Origin: Saururus chinensis
Lineage: Eukaryota > Streptophyta > Magnoliopsida > Piperales > Saururaceae
Length of the DNA: 64,000 nucleotides
Assembly (NCBI GenBank): GCA_035235625.1
Contig: CP141142.1
Location: 44,309,644 to 44,373,643, forward strand
Reading direction: 5' to 3'
Below the pieces are notes generated by a model. That model had not been told where the DNA came from. It saw nothing but the letters and a program-made list of their open reading frames with translations, and searched no databases. Below are positions 14,501 through 25,070 of the stretch, in pieces (the first letter of the stretch is position 1; each line of letters begins with the position of its first letter). A program made the translations under genes and the position numbers.

Positions 14501-17500
14501 CATATATCTTTTGAAGCAGCACCAGCTGCAAAGTTATCAGAAAAAAAATGCTCCAGCTGCAAAACAGCAGCTGCCTTTTCAGTTGAAGGTTGCTTTTCTT
14601 TTCAGATTGTGAATAAAAACACTACAGATGATACTGTTAATATATAACGGTCATGCTATAGTCATTATATTTCTTTATTTGTACATAGCAGGTTGCATGT
14701 ACTTCCCATGTTGCTGCATTGATCATGATAGTCATTCATTCTATAATGTTGCTTCACTTCTTGGAGTCAATTTTTTCGACTTAGGGTTTTTCTTTTCTAT
14801 TAATGCAGGTCTGCTTTAGTGCCAAAAACTGTAGGAAATATCAAAAGCTTGGAACCATAAAAAGCCTCTACATTTTTTCCTTAAACTGTAATGTATGGTT
14901 TCGGAAGAGGACAGAAATATGAAATTATAATTATGATTAATATTAGATATTTTACTAAAAAAAGATAAAAGAGATTAATCACAAAATCATTTTCCAAGAC
15001 CTCCCCAAGATTTCATCTCTTTGAAAGACCAAGACAAGACCGAGATAGTAAACTATGCTTGCAACTAAAGTCTGGGAATCCAAGGTAAGTCAGTTTTTGG
15101 CCCAACTCGAGGTGAACTTTTTCACAACATTGAAAGCGATCGTTTGCAATTCCATCGTTAAACACAAATCTAAACAGTGTATTGAAAATGAGATATTACT
15201 TGGCTCTTAAAATAGTGCAGGTTCAACACAAAGAAGACTAATACCTTTTATTTGCGGTAGACTTCTTCAATGCAGCTGCCTCTTTAATCTGTTAAGAGAG
15301 TTCAAACATACATATAAAGAAAGAGAAACTTTAACAAGAGTTTTTATACAGAACTAAAAGATTTTCCATTGCATTCTATTGAGTAAAGAAATAAAAAAGT
15401 AATTTTACCATTTTTCTCTCTTTGATTTCAGCAAGCAATATAAGATCTTTGATAATTAACTTTTTAGGATCAATATCTTCTTCGGGTGTTTCAAGCAGCT
15501 CCTTGTTTGCTAGAGAAAATAGTGAATAAGCAGATTTTGAATAAATACAGTCATGCCAAAGCAGTCTTCTCTAGAAGTCAATCAGTAATAGAAAACATAA
15601 GAATCCTGTACCTAGCTTTCGGCTTCGCCGAGTAGAATGACTAAATTTCCGTTTCAACTGCTCACTGTTTACTGAGCCAGAGCCTGCAGATGCCTTTTTA
15701 TGTCCACGAACTTGCTGATCAAATTCAGCTGCAGGGGTCTTGCTTCTTTTGGGAGCCCTCTTCACCTTGCTTATATCATCTTCCATGCTGTATAATGGAT
15801 CATCGACTCTATCTTCATCAATTGCTTCACACTGCTCATCTTCCACATTTTCATTTTCATCAATAGTCCCGTGAGATGATACCCTCTTTCTTGTCTTCCT
15901 TGACAATTTAGCACTTTCATTTTCATCTGAAATTCCAGGAACTACATTTGTCACATGCAATTGTTTTCCTTCCACAATTGGAACAGACATTTCCGCTACC
16001 CCATTAAAAGTTTCACTAGTAATCCCCTGAAATGAAACTCTTCTGCTCAGCTTCCTTGATGATTTTGCATCCTCAGTTTCTTGTAAAATTTGAGGAACCT
16101 CATTTGTATCCTGCAGTTGTGTTCCTTTTCTGTTAGTTTTTTCTTTTCTTATAGTCAATACTCAATTCTTTAAAAATGTTCAATTAGTAGCACAAAGAAA
16201 ACCATTCACACCACCATGCAAAATGACTGATTAATTCTCATCATCCAAAATCAATTGCAAACAAGATAATTACACATGAACAAAAAGAATCAGAATAAAC
16301 ACAGCTCTCCTACCACTGGCTTATCTGAAAAAGTTGTCCCAACATGGAATGCTGACTCTTGCATCTCATGAGTATTGGAGGAAGAATCAATTGATGAGGG
16401 ATTGTAGGATTGCCAGATTGGGGAATCGGCCAAAGAGTTTGGTGTGAAAGAACTTAGACCCTCTTCAAAAGGTCCAGATTCTAAAGGATGGGGCTCTGGA
16501 TCTTTTGAAGAACAAACAGGTTCAGACTCATCAGGAAGAGTGGAAGCACTGCTCTTTTTTGTGGATACAACTCTGATTTTTCCAGGCCCAGATTCACTGG
16601 TTGTATTAGCTGTTAATTGCATTATCCATATGAGAAATGCTAAGATTAAATGTGAAACATGGAATAATGAACATTAACACAGAATATCCTAGTCTTACCA
16701 GATGTGAGGTCCAGCCCATACGCATCACCATCTAGCAATTCCAAACTAGAATATGTTGTTGCATCCTGGGACAAGAAAAGAAGACAATATAATGATACAA
16801 ACAAACAATAAAAAATAAAAAGGGTCTAAGGCCACACACGAACAACAATGGTACCTCTTTTTCTAGGCATTCATGACCCATTTGTAAATCACCCGTTCCG
16901 TCAAGTAAAACAGCATCAGCGTATTGAGAAGGGGCAGCTGCAGGTGTAGGGTTGCAAGGAGCAACAGTGGGGGACTCGAAAGAAAAATCAGACAGAAAGG
17001 TAGAACCGCTTGATCCTTCATTTAAGGCCTCTGCATCAGAATCAGGTGGCAGAGAAACAAAGTCCACTCCTACAGTAAGCACATAAAACGGTGAGCAGTT
17101 GTTGCCTTTACCAATCCTTGCTGAAAAGCTAGCATATATTGAAGCATAACTAAAAAATTACTGGTAGAATGAGTGGGCCGGAACGGATCATCACCAAGTG
17201 ATTCCATACTACTAAACAGATATTCTGCCTGCAATACATGCACAAAGTAAACACTGAATAATTACTGAAACCAACTTGAAAATGGTTGAAGAGTTCAGAG
17301 AATTAGAAGCCTTCACCTCTCTACTGGCTTTTCCACTCTCAGCCTGTGAGTCCCCACTGCTGTCAAAAACTGAAGGTCCTGAAAGTAAATTCTCTACAAC
17401 GTGGAAAGGAATCCCATCTGCCTGCAACATGCTCCCAAAAAGTTTCATTACAATAAATTACTTAAACCAACAAATTGACTCGTGAATAATTACCTCCACT

Positions 17501-17918
17501 GGGGGCTGTGTAACATTTTTCCTCGAGTCCTCGTGGCCACCAGAACAAATAATGTTGTCGCAATTTGCAGGGTGCTCTGCTGCTGCTGGAACCTTGGAAA
17601 GAAGATCGGTTGTTGCAGTAGAACATGGCCAAAACTTGGGTAAATCAGTAGGCAAACAAGCAGGCGCAGCTAATTGAGAAACATTGGCATCAGCAGGAAT
17701 GGTATACAATTTAGCTGGCCTGTTTCCACTCTTGGGTCCAAACTTTACCTTGGGTCGAAACTTGCCAGCCACCCTAACTGTCATTTTTAACATATACGAT
17801 CAACCACATAATAGAAAAGGAAAAAAAAGAAAAAAATAGTAAGAATACATATACACTCACCTGCATTGGAGGCTTGCTCGAGGAAAACGTCATCGAGGAA
17901 ATCAAAATCAGAAGACAT
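11522..17918 (-). CDS. BDP1: TFIIIB subunit B'' (BDP1), 14 exons
   Basis: BDP1 joins TBP and BRF on Pol III promoters (tRNA, 5S rRNA) and helps open the DNA. Coding exons (minus): 17918-17861, 17777-17494, 17421-17317, 17228-17162, 17069-16855, 16765-16699, 16609-16314, 16110-15612, 15509-15409, 15288-15245, 13963-13792, 13705-13561, 11919-11819, 11737-11522. All borders are GT/AG and the sum is 2,370 nt, 789 residues with no internal stop. The start is [15 protein letters not shown]. The long N-terminal half is acidic/serine-rich and poorly conserved. Residues about 531-564 ([19 protein letters not shown]) form a conserved segment, and a SANT/Myb domain spans roughly 621-672 ([34 protein letters not shown]), the diagnostic B'' feature. 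The C-terminus is acidic ([11 protein letters not shown]). The acceptor of exon 8 has alternatives a few codons upstream in the same frame. Transposon-like inserts occupy two introns. Confidence 0.93.
12485..12990. repeat. Foldback repeat in a BDP1 intron
   Basis: A roughly 75-bp unit (CTTCCCAATAAGGACAAACA, then CCAATAG.TCCACAATAAA) occurs in tandem from about 12488 and 12563. Part of it recurs inverted near 12915-12990 (TTTTATTGCGGACCTATTGA). The whole looks like a small foldback element or decayed MITE. It lies within the intron at 11920-13560 and is removed by splicing. Confidence 0.55.
12992..13191. mobile_element. Stowaway-like MITE in a BDP1 intron
   Basis: About 196 bp bounded by TA dinucleotides (12992-12993 and 13190-13191), with inverted ends CCCCCTCTGTCCCGTATTAA and ATTAATATGGGATGGAGGGAG. 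TA target duplication and CTCCCTCYGT-type ends are the Stowaway (Tc1/mariner) signature. No coding capacity. Confidence 0.8.
13964..15244. other. Long BDP1 intron between exons 10 and 11
   Basis: A 1,281-bp intron of the BDP1 gene. It holds A/T-rich sequence with no recognised domain; the reading frames in it (for example 14216-14434 and 14459-14647) resemble no family I know and are best taken as chance. Confidence 0.6.
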
Positions 17919-18294
17919 TGATTCTAAGCACTGAGAAAGAAAAAAAGCACAAATGAAACTTCAAATAAATAAATATGAATTTCCAAATCAAATTATCTAA
18001 TACTTATAGCCATCACTTCCAATCCAATATCATGTCATCTTACACAGACATATATAAAACAACAAATCCAGATGCCCCAAATCCACCCAACAGATGATGG
18101 AAGAGCCAAGAAGTAAACCATGAGCGGACACTGGATTTTAGTCAAGGAAGTCAAAACTTAACCAAGCCTGAATATTTTTTTCATACCTAGAATATTTTTT
18201 TTCCATGCCTAGAGTTACAACTAAATGTGATGGAGCAAAAAGTAAAGGAAAATTGAAATAACGTAAGTGGGTATAAATATTAAAGGCTTACCCA
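17919..18294. other. BDP1 upstream region
   Basis: AT-rich sequence that should contain the promoter and 5' untranslated region of BDP1. No clear TATA box or known element can be fixed by eye. Confidence 0.4.
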
Positions 18295-18790
18295 TTTGAC
18301 AATCTATGTTTATATAGATCATAATCAAGTAGAGTCTTTTCCTAACAATTTGGGGTCAACAACATAGATCATAATCAAGTAGCGTCTTTTCCCAATAATT
18401 TAGGGTCAACAATATGGATCTTATGCCTCCATTCTAGCCTGTTTTATGCCAACTCTTTTGTAAGAGATAGCATAATCATATCATTCCTTATTAATTCAAT
18501 CTAAATTCTCTTAGGCCTCCCTCCCCCTCTTTTGACATCATTTACGTAACCTTCCAACCTTCTTATTGGGGGCATCCATTGGTCTTCGATATACATGCAC
18601 ATACCAACACAACTTACACTCTGAGTTTCTCCCCTAAAAGTGCTACCCCAAAGTTCTCACTTATATACTCATTTATAATCCTATATTTTTTGGTTATTCC
18701 ACACATCCACCTTACCATCTTCATTTCAGCTACATTTAGATTATCCTCATTTCAACTATATTTATGTAGATAACCAACTAAAATATTGTT
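18295..18790 (-). mobile_element. RTE-type LINE 3' fragment
   Basis: Closely resembles the LINE fragment at 44760-45650 along its length: shared blocks include AAGTAGCGTCTTTTCCCA, TTAGGGTCAACAATATGGAT, TAAGAGATAGCATAATCATA and AACTTACACTC. The read-through of the better copy on the minus strand is RTE-clade reverse transcriptase C-terminus. At its left edge a 50-bp unit (ATAGATCATAATCAAGTAG...) is present twice, at 18314 and 18364. It is only a 3' piece, lacking all catalytic parts. Confidence 0.65.
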
Positions 18791-18990
18791 TACCTTATAC
18801 GCAATAATTTACTTAACACGTGTATTGGAATGCTTGATCAATAGGCTTTATGAACACAATTTTTTTAAAATATTTGCTTATCTTTGAGAGGGCCCACAAG
18901 TTTGCCCAACACATCAGAGGCTTGTGGGCCGGGGGACCAGGCCTCCACTTTGGAGGTGCGAGCTGGCCTACCCACACATGAGGCTGTTAA

Positions 18991-20730
18991 TGTACAAGAA
19001 TATTCTAAATTTTCAAAGTTGGTCATGTGGAAAATAATGTGTTTGACGCCTCAGCCTTCTCGGTAGAATAACTTCCAAAGTAGATGGATTTTTTGGATAA
19101 CATCTATGTGAATGGAAAATAGACGGAAAGAGCTTTAAAACGCCACAAAGAACGAATAAATCAAGGTTTGGATAAGGGAGATATAATTGTTTAAAGTTGA
19201 CCATGACGTGCAGGGCCTCTTTACCCAAATTAGATGTACAATTAGACCGTTGAATTTACATTGCAGTCCCATCTAAATTAAGTGAAATAAATTAGATAAA
19301 ACAAACCTATTGGGCAGCCTATTATAGGGTATTTTGGCCAAGTTCCTTAGGGGATTAGGAACTATAATTCCCCTTATTATAAAAGCCACCTCCAGTGTCT
19401 TTAGAGGGAGCTTTGGGGGGGAAGCCATTGGAGAGGAGCCGCCAAAGAGTTTAATGGCAAGCATGGCCGGCGGGGAAGAGCATGCACAAAGACAATTGTT
19501 CTTAGAGGTAGGAAACCTAGCCTTAAGTTGTTTAAATTAAAGCATGTTTCCTAATGTAAATTTACTATATAAATATATAAGATTTATTTTTGACGGGAGG
19601 AGCCGCTGGAGGCGTTTCAACCCCTTTACCGCATAAGATTAGACTGGAAAGGCAGCACATGCGAGCATGGTGAAGATGGGAACTAGCCATGGCCGAAACC
19701 GCTGACCTCAAGGCCAGTCCCCACTTTGCTGTGCTGGTGGGTAGAAATCACAGGGGGCAGGGGGAAGTTCCCTTACCCCATGTGTCACAGACATCTGCCT
19801 CAACAACGAGGGCAAGCGACTGCTGGTCACAACCTCTCTGGTCATGTGGGCTACTGCCACCAGCGACAACCAACCGAAAGTTGCAGGTTTGCACCCATAA
19901 CTCTGTTTCTTCCTCCCGATGGAGCATCACCACCACTGGATAAGATGCTGGGTTGTGAAAGGTGGTGCCAATGCAATTTCCAGAATCTGAACAAACTCAC
20001 CATGATCTTGGCAGCAAGAGGCTCTACGACGAACCGGCAGCACTGTCCGAAGAAAAACTGAGAGATGAGCATAGAGAATAGAGAGAGTGGGGTTGGGCAA
20101 CGTGGTGGCTTCCGCCGCTAACACCTGGAAGCTGAAGTCCTAGCCGCTGGTGATGGTGGTTTTGACCATGCAAGGCTGGGCGGAGCTCCAGCCTGGAAAT
20201 CCTCTTGCGAGGAAGATGATTGTTGAACCAAACCATGGTCCGGTTTAGCTATAAAAAACAACAAAGGGGGGCATTGAACCAGGTCCAGGAGGATATATTT
20301 GGCAAAAAATATTACAAAATGACCTAGAGAGGATGATGTGCTGGACCAAATTGCAGCCTAAGGAAAAATCCCTCTTTAAAAAACCAATTTACCCTTATAC
20401 GTAAACTATAGTTTAATTACCTGACTTAGGCCCCGATTTAGGGGACAGTGAAACCTAAAAATTGAGAAAAATCTCAATGATAAGTGCAGGTGTACCCTAA
20501 ATATGGACCAAAGAACATGGTAGGTAAAAATGCCCGTACGTGGGTAATTGACTATTTTACCCTAGGGTTAGATGGTAAATCATTGAGCGAAGTAAAGTCG
20601 GTTCAAGGTTTATGTCCCCATAAAATACCAAGAAATTACCATGAGCTTATGACATCAAGGACTATCCTGAGCCCAGTTTTAGACCCATTGAATTTAGGAA
20701 GGCTCTGAACAGAATGATAGAAATACCCTC
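18991..20730 (-). mobile_element. LTR-like repeat family, copy A (partial)
   Basis: Shares blocks, in inverse orientation, with 37733-43250 and, in the same orientation, with 56908-61755. Examples are AGAATATTCTAAATTTTCAA with AATAACTTCCAAAG near 19000-19080, CTTAGGGGATTAGGAACTA near 19346, and TATTTTACCCTAGGGTTAGA near 20553. The left end reads TGTACAAG, corresponding to the family's terminal TTACA. The other end was not found, so it is probably truncated. A GC-richer centre (19600-20240) has short reading frames without recognisable domains. Confidence 0.55.
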
Positions 20731-21525
20731 ATGGAATACTTTAAAAAGAGAATTCTAGAATGCTGGATTTAGAATATAGGATTCCATAATATAACCCAAA
20801 TTCCTGGATTTGAACTGCCAGCTTTCAAAATATTTAGATGCCCACATACTATATTGCTAGAATCCCAAGATTTGACCTGTCGAATTTTAAAATAATTAAC
20901 CCCTAAAAATGTTTCATCTAAAATTTTTAAATGTGCCTAATCCATAATTAATTAGAGTCTAGTAACTTCAAACATATTAGTAGCACATAAAATAAAATAA
21001 CTTATATTACAAAGTCAATTTTTTTAATAAAGGTTACATGCAAAGATGAAAAAGACCCCCAAGTCATAGCAATACTCAATTTATAAGCTCATCATCATAA
21101 ACATTAAGTTGTTTCATGCAAAATCCACTTACCCTTTTGGCCTTACCCTGTTCACTTCCAAAATTTTTACGACCCTGTGAAACAATCCATGTAAAGTATT
21201 TGGACTTACAACTAGTGTGCTAACATAGTTTTGATAAATCAATTCTAACCTTTGACACCATTAGAATATGTAGTACATGAGCATTATTTTCAAAGTAACA
21301 AGAAAAAAGGAAGGAGAAACACCAATGTTCCTCTTTGGCTCTATTGTCAGTTATTTATATTCATATCATGAAGCTGTTCTCTAGCAAAAGAGTGAAAGAG
21401 AGGACACCAAATAGAATGCCTCTCATATATATGGGCCATTTTGCTATTGCCACCAACTAGGGTGTAGAAGGAAACTGGCGCACATTATCAGCTCATGTTT
21501 TTTGCCACAAAAGGAAAAAATTTGC
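20731..21525. other. AT-rich spacer
   Basis: I see no gene, tRNA or clear repeat here. The sequence before 21525 may include the remains of the 3' end of the neighbouring PPR pseudogene. Confidence 0.4.
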
Positions 21526-22421
21526 TTATGTCATCATAGGAGTATCTTCATTCATTTTCCCCAAGGAAACTAGCTTGTCATTGTTATTATTGCTCATTTG
21601 AGAACTGTCATCATGTGCAGCATACCCAGCATTCTTCATTGTCAATACTAATATTTCTAGAATGTCACAGATCTCTAATATTTGTACATGTGACTTATCA
21701 CCAGAAACAAATGTATGAACTTCACCAAACATCTCTATCCAGCTACAACTTGGCATCTTGTAGATTCATTTCTTCCTCATTAGTTTCCTGACTTTGGCCA
21801 CATCATCCCAGATTCCCACTATAGAATATATATTAGACATGAGCTTATAATTCACAAAATGATTGGACTCCATGTTAAGGAGGGCCACTGCTGCCCATGT
21901 TGCTAATTTTACATTTTGATGGACTTTAAAGGCACCCATAAACGCTCCCAATGTAGTAGGACTAGGTTTGAAAGAAATCTGAGTTAGAACATTATAAGCC
22001 TCTTGCAGATGGCCTGCTCTACCAAGAAGATCAATCAGACATGCATAATGCTTTGTATCAGGCAGGATCTAGTGTTCCCATCTCATTGAATCAAAATAGT
22101 GGAAGCCCTCCACCAAAACCTGCGTGGCTGCATGCACTAAGGATTGCAAGAAAAGCATCTCCATCTGGTTTCACACCCTCATGCCATTTTCTCAAATAAG
22201 TCTATGGTTTCCTTAGCTAGACCATGATAGGCACAAGAACCAATCAGTGATGTCCATGTGCCAAGATCAGGGCTAGAAAGTGATTTGAAAGACTTCAAAG
22301 CATTATCAATAGAACCACACATAGAATAAGCATTGATAAGAGAATTGCCTGTTGCCGAGGCATTAAATCCATATTTAATCACATGGGCATGAAACTGGAT
22401 AGTCCCAGTAGCAGCAGCCAT
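21526..22421 (-). pseudogene. E-class PPR protein fragment, broken
   Basis: The minus strand encodes the C-terminal part of a plant pentatricopeptide repeat protein of the PLS/E type, an organelle RNA-binding family used in RNA editing. At 22421-22179 are PPR motifs (AHVIKYGFNASATGNSLINA, MCGSIDNALKSF, SPDLGTWTSLIGSCAYHG). Between 22178 and 21952 the frame is broken by several stops and shifts, although GVKPDGDAFLAILSAC and LLGRAGHLQEAYN-like pieces can be read in pieces. At 21951-21766 is VHQNVKLATWAAVALLNM with NYKLMSNIYSIVGIWDDVAK, and at 21756-21526 the E-motif CSWIEMFGEVHTFVSGDKSH. Only about 300 residues remain of a protein that normally has 500 or more, with no repeats upstream, so it is a truncated pseudogene. 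Confidence 0.85.
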
Positions 22422-23900
22422 ATTTGGACTATATCACTTGTTTTACCTTCACTAAAACTAAGCAATGCAAGAATAGACATGCATACATGATGCATTCTAA
22501 ACTCAATCCATGTTTATATGTATCCATTCCAACCAAGATAAGCATTAAATTAGACCTTAGTTTGATTATTAAAATATCTGTTTAAAAGATGTTAGCATTC
22601 ATAACAAAATTGAAATCATATATTAGAATATTACATATACCATAATGACCGGACAAACAACAATTCCTTTTGAAAAGGGAGAAATTTTGACTTCAATTTG
22701 ACCAAACACTACTTTCCAAATTATCACACCTAAAATAGGCCAAAGAAAAGATAAAGATAAACTTTTCTCCACAAAATGCAGAGTATCATATGCATGTTCA
22801 CAATATTACATAAACAATTTACCACAGAAGTACTGTTCAAGACCTAGTCACTAGACAAGCCAGAATCAGACCAGAAGTCCAAGCCATATATCTTCTTAAA
22901 ATTTGTCTGAGAAAATTGGCATGCATTAACTCACGGACAGATCATTCCTCCTTGTCTACAGGTCAATTTTAAAATTTATTTTCAAAGTTCACAATGCTCA
23001 ACTAGCATGCAACACAAACAATAACCAGGAACATCTATTTATTTATGTTAATTGGGAAAAAACAGTAATAAAGAAGTCATTGTTTATCCTTCCAAAACAG
23101 AGTTAGATGCGAGTTATTGTATGGCAATATGAGTTAAAAGTAATACTGAACTTGATTGAGTAAAAATATTATTAGATATAAGTACAAATACTTTCTCGCA
23201 ATTACATCAACCAACATCTCTAAAACTTATGCTCATGTTTAAAATCTCCTATTTTATTGGGTGGACTGCATACCAAAAGAATGTCAACTATGTTAACAAG
23301 GGCATGCCTAAAATTCATGTGTATATCAGTAACTGTTCTTGCTTGACAGCTGATAAGTAAATAGTGTTCTAATGGCATTAACTATTATTTTGCTCTTAAG
23401 CTCTGCATCTGAAATTTGATATAAATTTTAGACAAAACATTTTAGCCTAAACTGAACAATGGAAATCAATAACTTATCACAACCAGTAAGAGAAAAGTTT
23501 ATATGTGAATTTCAAGCATTAGCAAAGTGGGTTTAGCCTCAATCAGAGGGAGAGCATGAGTTTAGACACAATTCTCCAATGAAAAAGAAAAGAACAAACA
23601 AATTGTAAGAGATTTGAAACAGAAGCAAAGTGGGATTAGCCTTGATCAGTAGGAGAATATCTGTCCAAACACCAGACAGGTCAAGTGGTCAGAGGTCATT
23701 CTTTCACTATCAAAGAATTATTCCTTCCCAAAATAAATAATAAATAAAAATAGGTAGGACACGCAAAACTACAAAGATTGATAAAATCCAATTTGCATTG
23801 GTACACCCATATCTTAAACGACAAGCAGAACCTATATACCCATAGATAGAAGTCGCACCTCAATAGTTATTACACTATAAAGGCAAAAATGGCATGAACA
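22422..23900. other. AT-rich spacer, nothing recognised
   Basis: About 1.5 kb of AT-rich DNA with no reading frame of note, no tRNA and no clear repeat. No PPR motif continues into it, which supports truncation of the PPR copy. Confidence 0.45.
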
Positions 23901-23929
23901 TTCACTGAACAGAAGAGCATACAATCAGA

Positions 23930-24260
23930 AAACAAAAAAAAACAAAAAACATAGATAAGATGAGAGGGGGGTAAACAGAGAGGAGAAGGGAGCAGAAGAG
24001 AGGAGGTGGTGACAGAGGCCACCAAACAGGCTCCCACGATCCACAGAAGAGACCAGAGAAGAGACGCCCATGAGCGGAAGACGAGGGTTCAAACGGAGAT
24101 AGAAGAGAGAAGGGGGAGGGATGGAGGAGGGCAGGGGGCAGAGGAGCGAGGAGGGCCGAGCGGAGGACGACGGAGGGCAGAAGGGCGAGGACGGCCGAGC
24201 GGGGGGTGGCGGAGGGAGAGAGAAGAGAGGAGAGGAGAAAGATCAGAGGTACCTGGAACT
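23930..24260. repeat. Purine-rich low-complexity tract
   Basis: Plus strand strongly G/A-rich (GGAGGGCAGGGGGCAGAGGA, GAGAAGAGAGGAGAGGAG). The long Pro/Leu/Ser-rich frames on both strands across it are produced by composition. It may be part of the LTR split by the MULE at 24476, but its limits are unknown. Confidence 0.6.
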
Positions 24261-24475
24261 GGAGAAGAGGAAGAAGATGGAGCCCGAGCTCACTTCTCCG
24301 GGAAAGACGCAAGCTTCCGTCGAAGATCTCCTCCGGTCGGCTTTCACTCCCCACAACAGTTTGCCGTGAAATATTGTAAATCTAAGGGCGCTTACTCAAC
24401 GGGAAAATTATATAAATACTGTTAATAAAAAGATAATTACCGAAACCGTGTTCGGCTATAAATATTTAGAGAACG

Positions 24476-24835
24476 GAGAAAATTATTAAAATAATAATTA
24501 AAAAAAAATATTTACTAAAATATATCACTTTGATAAATATTTTCCAAAAATAGTGTTTGTTTTTGCCACGCCAGTAGCTGGCGCCAGCGTGGTTTTTTTT
24601 TATATTTTTTCAGTTGATTTCATCGTTTAGAACGACAAAATTAGTTTGAATACGATTTCGTCGTTCTAAACGATGAAACCTTTTATTACTTGACCCGGTT
24701 TCGTCGTTCAGAACGACGAAATCAACTTAAGCTAATTTCGTCGTTCTAAATGACGAAACTACCACACTTGTCTTATTTCGGGCTCGATCATGGGAAGGAC
24801 ACTGATTTCGTTGTTCTAAACGACGAAATCAAATT
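24476..24835. repeat. Left terminal inverted repeat of MULE 1
   Basis: Matches 29348-28965 in inverse orientation. It contains five 27-bp near-perfect palindromes at 24616-24642, 24654-24680, 24697-24723, 24734-24760 and 24804-24830, built on arms TTTCGTCGTT and AACGACGAAA. A GC-rich CCACGCCAG...TGGCGCCAGCGTGG inverted block sits near 24567-24593. Confidence 0.9.
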
Positions 24836-24896
24836 AATTTTTTTTAAAATTACTATTTAAAACTAATTTTATCACATGTCCCTGTTCATTCATTCA

Positions 24897-25021
24897 AAAC
24901 ACAGAACACAAAACACAAAACACAAAACACAGATGTATATGCACGACTTCATTCATTCCACCCATAACAAATATCACCATAACAAATATCACTATCACGA
25001 ATATCACCATAACAAATATAA
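24897..25021. repeat. Short tandem repeats inside MULE 1
   Basis: An AAACACAA-type octamer repeat at about 24897-24931 is followed by three to four copies of a 15-mer ATAACAAATATCACC-like unit at about 24964-25020. They lie between the left terminal repeat and the end of the PMD gene. Confidence 0.7.
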
Positions 25022-25070
25022 GTAAAGTACATTATATACGAGTAACAAATATAATACATCACAAGTAATA

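Noticed and set aside
19689-20236. Overlapping frames on both strands
   Set aside because: GC-richer part of LTR-like copy A, with no recognisable protein and no continuity with a spliced model.
23902-24425. Overlapping long frames on both strands (150, 139 and 82 residues)
   Set aside because: They lie in a purine-rich low-complexity tract; both strands are open because of composition, and no domain is visible.
24616-24830. Possible CRISPR-like array of 27-bp repeats
   Set aside because: Units are palindromes with short, irregular intervals, occur inverted at the other end of a transposon, and the genome is a plant's; they are terminal repeat modules.
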